DNA of 5,804 nt, taken from Verrucomicrobiia bacterium (GTDB lineage: Bacteria; Verrucomicrobiota; Verrucomicrobiia; Limisphaerales; Palsa-1400). This document shows, in pieces, positions 1 through 5,804 of the stretch (within the stretch, counting starts at the first letter, position 1; each line of letters begins with the position of its first letter). The notes beneath the pieces were generated by a model. That model had not been told where the DNA came from. It ran no database searches and saw nothing but the letters and a program-made list of their open reading frames with translations. Made by a program: the position numbers and the translations under genes. Location of the stretch: the NCBI GenBank assembly GCA_025934545.1, contig JAICXV010000182.1:1-5804 (forward strand). The letters run 5' to 3'.

Positions 1-1
1 G

Positions 2-265
2 GATTCAGCCGAAGCGACGCCGATGGTGAAGCAATACGTCAAATACGGCGGCAGCCCGCGCGGATTGCAGGCGATGATTCTCGGCGGCAAAGTGCAGGCG
101 TTGCTCGACAGCCGATTCAATGTGTCTGTCGACGACATCCGCAAGGTTGCCACGCCGGCGTTGCGCCATCGCTTGATTCTCAATTTCGAAGGCGAAGCTG
201 AAGAAATAAAAACCGACGCGGTCATCAAGGAAGTTCTCGAAAAAATCGCAGTCGAATCTGAATAA
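2..265 (+). CDS. MoxR-family AAA+ ATPase, C-terminal fragment
   Basis: This is the 3' end of a gene that starts left of the window; the frame is open from position 2 and stops at TAA 263-265, leaving 87 residues. They match the C-terminal lid of MoxR ATPases: YVKYGGSPRG carries the sensor-2 type arginine (GSPRG), followed by a helical segment ending ALLDSRFNVS, then VDDIRKVATPALRHRLILNF, the typical closing motif of the family. Walker A, Walker B and sensor 1 lie outside the window. The family couples ATP hydrolysis to remodelling or maturation of partner proteins, often ones with VWA domains, in the cytosol. The DUF58 gene follows after 10 bases, the classic neighbour. An internal ATG at 23 is not the real start, because the homologous residues DSAEATP continue upstream of it. 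The MoxR call is firm; the subfamily and true length cannot be judged. Confidence 0.93.
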   Translation, partial: DSAEATPMVKQYVKYGGSPRGLQAMILGGKVQALLDSRFNVSVDDIRKVATPALRHRLILNFEGEAEEIKTDAVIKEVLEKIAVESE

Positions 266-275
266 ACGGCCCGCC

Positions 276-1190
276 ATGCAGCCTGCCGCAACCACAGACG
301 ACCGCACCCAGCCGTTGTTCGACGACGATTTTTTGGAGACGCTCGAATATCTCCACATCATCGCGCGCAAGATTTTGTCCGGGCAGATGAAGGCGGAGCG
401 GCGGAGCCGGCAGAAAGGAATCAGCGTCGAGTTCGCCGACCACCGGCCGTATGTGCCCGGCGATGATTTTCGTTTCATCGATTGGAACCTGTTTTTCCGC
501 ACGGAAAATTTGTTCCTGAAATTGTTCGAGGAAGAAGAAGACCTATATATATATCTGCTGCTCGACTGCTCGGGCTCGGTCGACTTCGGTGTTCCTTACA
601 AATTCCATTATCTGCGCCGTATCGCGGCTGCGATTGGGTATCTCGGTCTGGCGGGACTTGATCGCGTTTACATTGTGCCGTTCAACGCAACGCTCCCGAA
701 AGGCGCGGCGAACATGCTGAGCATTCGCGGCAAAGGCAAAGTCTTTACGATGCTGCGTTTTCTCGAAGGGCTTAAGCCGGGCGGCCCCACGAACCTGAGC
801 AATTGCATGAAGACGTTCGCCGCCAGCAAACGTAAACGCGGGCTGGCGGTTGTGCTTTCTGATTTTTATGACGAGGCGGCGATTGCCGGACTGAACGCGT
901 TGCGTTACCAGAAATTCGAAGTGTTCGCCGTCCACTGCGTTTCACCGCAGGAAGCACAGCCAGAGTTGCTCGGCGACTTGCGACTGCTCGATACTGAGAC
1001 GGGCCGCTTCCGCGAGGTGACGCTGACCGAAGGATTGTTGCGACGATACCGCGAGACATTTTCGAGTTATTGCGACGGGTTGGAAAAGTTTTGTCGAAAA
1101 TCGGCAATTGGTTATGTCCGTTGCCGGACTGATTTGCCGTTCCAGGACACGATCATTCACATGCTGCGAAAGGAGCGCTTTCTGCAATGA
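276..1190 (+). CDS. DUF58 family protein with VWA-like MIDAS (cytosolic)
   Basis: A 304-residue DUF58 protein. The family signature is clear at about residues 48-70: GISVEF, then HRPYVPGDDFRFIDWN. A VWA-like fold follows: DCSGS at 97-101 is the MIDAS DxSxS, T172 in GGPTNLSN fits the second metal-binding loop, and D196 in VLSDFYD the third, so metal binding looks intact. No membrane helix is seen, unlike longer DUF58 proteins with two N-terminal helices, and six cysteines are present; both fit a cytosolic location. DUF58 proteins are regularly encoded next to MoxR and are its likely partner; the biochemical role is unknown. The ATG at 276 is chosen because it lies 10 bases after the upstream stop and gives a normal N-terminus; no good Shine-Dalgarno precedes it, so translation may depend on the upstream gene. 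The last four bases overlap the next gene (ATGA). Confidence 0.94.
   Translation: MQPAATTDDRTQPLFDDDFLETLEYLHIIARKILSGQMKAERRSRQKGISVEFADHRPYVPGDDFRFIDWNLFFRTENLFLKLFEEEEDLYIYLLLDCSGSVDFGVPYKFHYLRRIAAAIGYLGLAGLDRVYIVPFNATLPKGAANMLSIRGKGKVFTMLRFLEGLKPGGPTNLSNCMKTFAASKRKRGLAVVLSDFYDEAAIAGLNALRYQKFEVFAVHCVSPQEAQPELLGDLRLLDTETGRFREVTLTEGLLRRYRETFSSYCDGLEKFCRKSAIGYVRCRTDLPFQDTIIHMLRKERFLQ
1169..1175 (+). promoter_or_regulatory. Ribosome binding site of the BatA-type gene
   Basis: AAAGGAG lies inside the end of the DUF58 gene, 11 bases before the ATG at 1187. It supports that start, which overlaps the upstream stop as ATGA. The spacing is slightly long, so reinitiation by ribosomes finishing the DUF58 gene may contribute. 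Confidence 0.6.
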
Positions 1191-3043
1191 GCTTTGCCGC
1201 TCCACTGGCGTTGGCATTCCTTGGGCTGTTCGTTCCGGTCATTCTTCTTTATTTGCTGAAGCAACGGCGTCGTCGCGTTGAGGTTTCGACGCTGATGTTT
1301 TGGGACAAGATTCTGCGCGATGAGCAAACGGTTACGTCGATTGCCAGGTTAAAGAAACTCCTGTCGCTGTTGCTGCAATTGATCTTCATCGGTTTGCTCG
1401 CATTCGCGCTCGCTCGTCCGTTGCTGTCCGGAAAACTGACTGGCGCGCGACGCATTGTGCTGTTGCTCGATACTTCGGCCAGCATGCTCGTTCAGGAAGG
1501 CGGAGAGACGCGGTTCGATCTCGCGCGGCACGCGGCGCAAGGGGTGATTCGCGGGATGTCGATGGGCGACACGATGACGTTGGTCACCTTCGCGGCCGAA
1601 CCGGACATCGTCCAGCCGTTCACCGACAGCAAAAAGGATTTGCACGACGCGCTCAACAAAATCCAACCGACACATTCGGCGACCGATTTCAAAAAAGCCG
1701 TCAAAGTCATCGAACAACTGCCGCCCGATGAGCGCGAAACGCATATATATATCGTCAGCGACGGCGCATTCGAGCCGGTCGATGTCACTGCTCCGCCGAA
1801 GACGCGATTTGCATGGCTACCCGTCGGCAAGGAAACGCGCAATGTCGGCATCACGGCCTTTCACGTTCGCCCGCTCCCGTACTCTGCCAAGGATTTTCAA
1901 ATACACGTCGAGCTTTTCAACGGGACGGAAAAGGAGCAAAGGTTGCCACTGGAGCTTCGGCTAAACGGGCATTTGCTTGATGCGTATGAAGTCGCGGTGC
2001 CGCCGGGGCAAGCCGTCAGCAAAACGTTTCGTCAATTCAGCGCCGAAGGCGGTGAGTTGGAAGCGTTCGTGGATTTCAAGGACGCGTTCGCGCTGGACAA
2101 TCATGCCTACGCGACGTTGCCAAAACCAAATCCAATCAAGGTCCGACTGGTGACGACTGAAAATCTTTTTTTAGAACACGTGCTATCGACCGATGACGGG
2201 ATCGAATTGGAGAAAGTGACACCGGACAACTATACCGATACGACCGATGCGCGCGTGACGATCTTTTCGGGATGGGTTCCGAGGACAACGCCAACGGGTA
2301 ATTCGATTTTTGTCGGAGATTGGCCAGCCGACCTCGGCCTTAAAAAATCCGGTGAACTGAGCAAACAGCTTTTCACGGAATGGCAACACGATCATCCCAT
2401 CAATCGTCATCTGGCGCTGCAAAACGTGACCATCGCGAAGGCCGTAGCGGTTCAATCAACCCCTTCATTCCAAAAGCTAGCGGCATCGTTCACTGATCCG
2501 CTCGTGCTGTTGAACGAAGACCAACAACGCAAAGTTCTGGTGTTTGCTTTTGATACGAGCAACACGGACCTGCCATTGCGGGTGGCGTTTCCAATTATGA
2601 TTGCGAACTCGATTCGCTATCTCGCCTCGGCCGAAACCGGCGAATCGTGGGCCAACCCTCAAGCGGGTTCGCTCATCACGACGGCAGACCTTTCGCGGTA
2701 TTTGCCCAAGGGCAAAACAAACCTGCACGTTATCGTCGCGCCGGATAACGAAAAGATATCGCTCGAAAATTTGGGATCGATCGTGCCGGTAAACCGCGCC
2801 GGGTTTTATCGCGGGGAAGAAAGCGAGACAAACACGTTTCCATTGTTCGCTGCCAGTCTCGGTGATGCCAATGAATCGCGAATCAAGCCGTCGGCAACTT
2901 TGCCGCTGCGCGCCAAGCACCCGATTGCGGAGTTGAAGACTGGTTTTCGGCTTGGGTTTGAGCCGTGGTTTTTTCTGGTGCTCGTCGGCGTAATTTTGTC
3001 GTGCACCGAATGGGTGTTGTTCCATCGGCGCGTCATTGAATGA
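1187..3043 (+). CDS. BatA-type membrane protein with VWA domain
   Basis: A 618-residue membrane protein. The N-terminus is a BatA-like region: helix about 4-24, a basic loop starting KQRRRR, and a second helix about 59-79 ending ALARP. A VWA domain follows (about 87-215) with MIDAS DTSAS at 95-99, T166 in SATDF and D192 in VSDGAFE, so metal binding looks intact. Residues 219-310 look like a beta-sandwich; 316-480 resemble a degenerate amidotransferase-like (Rossmann) region with no cysteine; 490-575 is another beta-rich part ending FAASLGDANESRI; a last helix spans about 592-612 with a short basic tail. The basic residues place the loop and tail in the cytosol and the VWA part outside. Such proteins sit beside MoxR and DUF58 genes in many bacteria, including the Bat operon of Bacteroides, but the molecular role is unknown. 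It overlaps both neighbours by four bases. The name batA is withheld because this protein is much longer than classical BatA. Confidence 0.9.
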   Translation: MSFAAPLALAFLGLFVPVILLYLLKQRRRRVEVSTLMFWDKILRDEQTVTSIARLKKLLSLLLQLIFIGLLAFALARPLLSGKLTGARRIVLLLDTSASMLVQEGGETRFDLARHAAQGVIRGMSMGDTMTLVTFAAEPDIVQPFTDSKKDLHDALNKIQPTHSATDFKKAVKVIEQLPPDERETHIYIVSDGAFEPVDVTAPPKTRFAWLPVGKETRNVGITAFHVRPLPYSAKDFQIHVELFNGTEKEQRLPLELRLNGHLLDAYEVAVPPGQAVSKTFRQFSAEGGELEAFVDFKDAFALDNHAYATLPKPNPIKVRLVTTENLFLEHVLSTDDGIELEKVTPDNYTDTTDARVTIFSGWVPRTTPTGNSIFVGDWPADLGLKKSGELSKQLFTEWQHDHPINRHLALQNVTIAKAVAVQSTPSFQKLAASFTDPLVLLNEDQQRKVLVFAFDTSNTDLPLRVAFPIMIANSIRYLASAETGESWANPQAGSLITTADLSRYLPKGKTNLHVIVAPDNEKISLENLGSIVPVNRAGFYRGEESETNTFPLFAASLGDANESRIKPSATLPLRAKHPIAELKTGFRLGFEPWFFLVLVGVILSCTEWVLFHRRVIE

Positions 3044-5634
3044 AAGCGGATTTCGAAAGTCCATATTTGCTCGGCCTGATCGCGGCGATTCCCGTCGTGA
3101 TGTTGGTCTTGCGTTGGACCCTGGTCGACAATCCGAAAATGCAACGGGTGCTGTCGGCGATAGTGCGTTGCATTGTTCTGTTGCTGCTCGTGCTGGCGTT
3201 AGCGAGTTTTTTGTGGGTGACGAAAAGCGATTCGGTTTCGACAGTTGTGCTGGCGGATTTATCAGACAGCGTTCCCGAAAATGCGCCGCAGCAAATCAGT
3301 AATTATTGGAACTCGGTCACGTCACAACTTTCGAGCAAACGAAAAGCTGCGCTTTGGACATTCGCGGCGACGAACGATGTGATCGCGCCGCTTGATAGCA
3401 CACCGAAACTTTCTAAAGCGTTAAAGAAGCCGACGCAAGCGAGTGATACTGCCATCGAGCGCGCCATCGTAAACGCGTGGCAATCGATGCCGGCCGACAG
3501 CCTTAATCGGGTCGTCGTGATGTCGGACGGGAACGAAACTGTCGGCAATGCGGTGGCCGCGGCGAAACGCGCGGCTTCGCATGGAATCAAAGTTTTCACC
3601 GCGAATTACAAAACTGAACCGAAAGATGAGGTGCTGCTGGAAGATTTGATTGTGCCGAGCGAGGTCAAGAAGGGCCAGAGTTTTGCTGTTTCCGCTGTCG
3701 CGCAAGCAAGCACGGCGACACCGGCAACGTTCACTCTGTATCGCGACGGCTTCAAGATTCAGGAAAAGCAAATCGATCTTAAGGCCGGCCCGAACACGCT
3801 CAATTTTCAGGAGGCGAAGGCGAAAGAAGGTTTGGTCAAATACGAACTGCGGGTCAAAGCGGCGAAAGACTTCTTTGCCGACAACAATGTCGCCTCAGGA
3901 ATCGTGCACGTGGCCGGCGAACCGAAGGTGTTGATTCTTGATCGCGATGAGCGCGACGGCCGTTTTTTGGCGCGCGCCCTCGAAGCGGAAAATATTCGCG
4001 CGGAAATTCGCGAGGGTAAGGGCATGCCGGGAAGTCTCGATGAACTCGCGGCTTATGATGCGATCATATTTTCGGATGTGCCCGCCACTGATTTGACGGT
4101 GCGGCAAATGACTTTGTTGCGTTCGTATGTGGAAGATCTTGGCGGCGGATTCGTCATGGTCGGCGGACAGGAATCGTTTGGTCTCGGCGGGTATTATCGA
4201 ACGGCTCTCGAGGACGCCCTGCCCGTCCGGATGCGTTCCGAAAAGAAAAAGGACACGCCGAGCCTGGCGATGATGTTGATCATCGATCGTTCCGGTTCGA
4301 TGGAAGGCGAAAAAATCCAATTCGCGAAAGAAGCGGCTATTGCCACAGTCGAAGTGTTGAGTGACCGCGATTACGTCGGCGTGCTGACGTTCGACACGGA
4401 AGTTTTCACCGTCGCGGAAATGCAAAGTGCCGCGAACAAGGCGGGCATTATTCAAAACATCGAACGCATCGACGCGGGCGGCGGCACGGCGATGTATCCG
4501 CCGATGGTGCGCGGGCACGAGATGCTGCAAAGCATTCCGGCGGCCTTCAAACATTGCATCATTTTGACCGACGGCGTTTCGCAACCCGGCGATTTTGAAG
4601 GCATCACACAAACGATGGCGGGTGAGCAGATGACCGTATCGACGGTCGCGGTCGGCACGGATATCTACGCCGAACTTTTGCAAAACATCGCGCGCTGGGG
4701 CAAAGGCCGTTACTACCAGACGACCGATGCGCATGATATTCCGCAAATTTTCACGAAGGAAACAATGTCAGCCTCCCGTTCGTCGCTGATTGAAGAACCG
4801 TTCCTGCCGCAAGTATTTCACGATGATCAGGTGATTCGTTCGATTGATTGGAAATCGGCGCCGTTCTTGTTCGGCTATATCGTGACGTCACCAAAACCAA
4901 CGGCGAACGTTTCGCTACTGACCGAACATGGCGATCCCCTGTATGCAAGCTGGCGTTTTGGTTTGGGAAAAGCGGCAGCGTTTACGTCGGATGCGAAAAA
5001 TCGTTGGGCAGCCGATTGGGTGCGGTGGCCGGGGTTCGGCCAATTTTGGGCGCAAGTCGTGCGCGATGTAATGCGCACGACGCATAGTCGCGGAACCGAA
5101 ACCACCATCGCAATGAAAGCCGACGACGGCCATTTGCAGATCGATAATACCGACGAGAAAGGCGAATTTTTGAACGACCTGCGCACGGTGGTTCAACTGG
5201 TCAAACCCGATTTGACCGTGCAATCGCTCGCGGTCAAACAAACCGCGCCGGGCCGATACGAAGCGAATTTTCCGACGACCGACATTGGCAGCTATGTCCT
5301 GAAAGTTCGCCAATCGCGGGACAGCGCCGACGCCGGCAAAGAAGAAATTGTTTCCGATTATGTCCGCGCCGTCACGATCTCCTACAAACCTGAGTATCGC
5401 CATCTGTCTCCGAACGAACCGCTCTTGCATGCGTTGGCCGATGTGAGCGGCGGCAAATACGACGCTTCGCCTGCGCAAGTTTTCGCGGTGGAGAAAGGTG
5501 AATCGGTTTCGGTTCGAAAGCGGCTTTGGCCATGGCTGGTTGGCATCGCGCTGGTTCTGTTTATCGCGGACGTAGCGTTGCGACGGCTTGACCTTGGCGG
5601 ATTTGGCGGGTTCTCAGGGCAGCGATATGGCTGA
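3040..5634 (+). CDS. Membrane protein with two VWA domains and a glutamine amidotransferase-like domain
   Basis: An 864-residue protein. Order seen: helices about 8-25 and 41-60; first VWA (66-192) with DLSDS at 73-77, T137 and D163 in MSDGNE; beta-sandwich (196-292); amidotransferase-like part (295-400) with AIIFSDVP and GGGFVMVGGQESFGLGGY; second VWA (408-575) with DRSGS at 416-420, T483 in GGGTAMYPP and D511 in LTDGVS; a continuation (585-680) with the tryptophan-rich KNRWAADWVRWPGFGQFW; another beta-sandwich (684-785); helix about 829-846 and a Gly-rich tail. Both MIDAS sites look complete. The amidotransferase-like part has no cysteine, so it is unlikely to be an active amidotransferase and may bind ligand or protein. 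Topology places both VWA domains outside the membrane. The start at 3040 overlaps the upstream stop as ATGA; no Shine-Dalgarno is visible, so coupling is likely. The family is recognisable in planctomycete- and verrucomicrobia-like operons; its function is unknown. Confidence 0.9.
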   Translation: MKADFESPYLLGLIAAIPVVMLVLRWTLVDNPKMQRVLSAIVRCIVLLLLVLALASFLWVTKSDSVSTVVLADLSDSVPENAPQQISNYWNSVTSQLSSKRKAALWTFAATNDVIAPLDSTPKLSKALKKPTQASDTAIERAIVNAWQSMPADSLNRVVVMSDGNETVGNAVAAAKRAASHGIKVFTANYKTEPKDEVLLEDLIVPSEVKKGQSFAVSAVAQASTATPATFTLYRDGFKIQEKQIDLKAGPNTLNFQEAKAKEGLVKYELRVKAAKDFFADNNVASGIVHVAGEPKVLILDRDERDGRFLARALEAENIRAEIREGKGMPGSLDELAAYDAIIFSDVPATDLTVRQMTLLRSYVEDLGGGFVMVGGQESFGLGGYYRTALEDALPVRMRSEKKKDTPSLAMMLIIDRSGSMEGEKIQFAKEAAIATVEVLSDRDYVGVLTFDTEVFTVAEMQSAANKAGIIQNIERIDAGGGTAMYPPMVRGHEMLQSIPAAFKHCIILTDGVSQPGDFEGITQTMAGEQMTVSTVAVGTDIYAELLQNIARWGKGRYYQTTDAHDIPQIFTKETMSASRSSLIEEPFLPQVFHDDQVIRSIDWKSAPFLFGYIVTSPKPTANVSLLTEHGDPLYASWRFGLGKAAAFTSDAKNRWAADWVRWPGFGQFWAQVVRDVMRTTHSRGTETTIAMKADDGHLQIDNTDEKGEFLNDLRTVVQLVKPDLTVQSLAVKQTAPGRYEANFPTTDIGSYVLKVRQSRDSADAGKEEIVSDYVRAVTISYKPEYRHLSPNEPLLHALADVSGGKYDASPAQVFAVEKGESVSVRKRLWPWLVGIALVLFIADVALRRLDLGGFGGFSGQRYG

Positions 5635-5644
5635 AAAATTTAGT

Positions 5645-5651
5645 GGAAGGA
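5645..5651 (+). promoter_or_regulatory. Strong ribosome binding site of the exported-protein gene
   Basis: GGAAGGA lies 4 bases before the ATG at 5656, in the 21-base gap after the large VWA gene. It is the clearest Shine-Dalgarno in the window and fixes the start of the last gene, which is not overlapped by its neighbour and so can be translated independently. Confidence 0.7.
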
Positions 5652-5655
5652 CAAC

Positions 5656-5804
5656 ATGAAAAATAAATTGTTCACCTTTTTGGCGCTGCTCGCGTTGGCG
5701 ACAACTGCTTTAGCCGATGCGCGCGATCAGGAAATGCGCGACCGTTATGAAAAGGTCCTGTTCAAAAATCCATTTCAAGAACGCGCATTCAACGAGGTCT
5801 ACGA
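5656..5804 (+). CDS. Exported protein, N-terminal fragment (possible TPR protein)
   Basis: The first 49 codons of a gene that runs off the right edge. The N-terminus is a textbook Sec signal peptide: MKNK, a hydrophobic core LFTFLALLALATTALA, and a likely signal peptidase I site after ALA at residue 20, before DARDQ. The mature part begins with charged, probably helical sequence (EMRDRYEKVLFKNPFQERAF). No cysteine follows the core, so it is not a lipoprotein. A strong Shine-Dalgarno supports the start. It is co-directional and 21 bases after the two-VWA gene, so very likely in the same transcript. In operons of this type the following gene often encodes a long exported helical-repeat (TPR) protein, and the RYEKVLFKNPF segment would suit such a repeat, but the visible part is too short to prove it. 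Confidence 0.85.
   Translation, partial: MKNKLFTFLALLALATTALADARDQEMRDRYEKVLFKNPFQERAFNEVY

Noticed and set aside
5..502. A 165-codon minus-strand frame over the MoxR end and DUF58 start
   Set aside because: Both plus-strand genes here carry family motifs over the same bases; the antisense translation shows none.
2477..3064. A 195-codon minus-strand frame across the end of the BatA-type gene
   Set aside because: It is antisense to a well-supported coding region, has no recognisable domain and no ribosome binding site of note.
3036..3302. A plus-strand frame starting four bases before the two-VWA gene
   Set aside because: It is out of frame with the conserved membrane-helix and VWA sequence read from 3040 and its product is low-complexity with no motif.
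3895..4746. A 283-codon open frame on the minus strand inside the two-VWA gene
   Set aside because: It lies wholly antisense to a gene with clear domain motifs, its translation is rich in Arg and His with no recognisable motif, and such long antisense frames are common opposite GC-rich genes.
5635..5655. Possible terminator or promoter in the only gap near the right end
   Set aside because: The gap is only 21 bases, holds no hairpin with a T-run and no room for a promoter; it contains just a ribosome binding site.
1..5804. A wholly new defence or mobile system
   Set aside because: No transposase, integrase, nuclease, terminal repeats or CRISPR repeats are visible. The gene set is a known MoxR/DUF58/VWA operon type with unknown substrate.

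Overview
The window is a single plus-strand gene cluster of the MoxR / DUF58 / von Willebrand factor A (VWA) type, with almost no non-coding DNA. Protein style, moderate GC and the long VWA proteins with amidotransferase-like domains suggest a Gram-negative bacterium of the Planctomycetes-Verrucomicrobia-Acidobacteria kind, most likely a verrucomicrobial relative. That assignment rests on the look of the operon and is tentative, because no marker gene is present.

Layout: (1) positions 2-265, the C-terminal end of a MoxR-type AAA+ ATPase that enters from the left; (2) 276-1190, a soluble DUF58 protein with a VWA-like MIDAS; (3) 1187-3043, a BatA-type membrane protein with two N-terminal membrane helices, a VWA domain, a beta-sandwich, an amidotransferase-like region and a C-terminal helix; (4) 3040-5634, a larger protein of the same plan with two VWA domains and an amidotransferase-like domain without cysteine; (5) 5656 to the right edge, the start of a secreted protein with a clear signal peptide. 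Genes 2/3 and 3/4 overlap by ATGA. The gaps before genes 2 and 5 are 10 and 21 bases.

How they may work together: MoxR ATPases are known to act as chaperone-like or remodelling machines with VWA partner proteins. The DUF58 protein is predicted cytosolic and so could touch MoxR directly. The two large proteins are predicted to hold their VWA domains outside the cytoplasmic membrane, with small cytosolic loops and tails. The last gene product is exported. The picture is an envelope-associated complex related to the Bat (aerotolerance) type of operon, but its substrate cannot be read from the sequence.

This is a recognisable, widespread operon type and not a wholly new system. The parts worth a second look are the apparent paralogy of the two large membrane proteins, the VWA domain that seems to sit inside an amidotransferase-like fold, the lack of the catalytic cysteine, and the split of VWA domains between cytosol and periplasm. 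I saw no RNA gene, mobile element, CRISPR array, long repeat, promoter or terminator.
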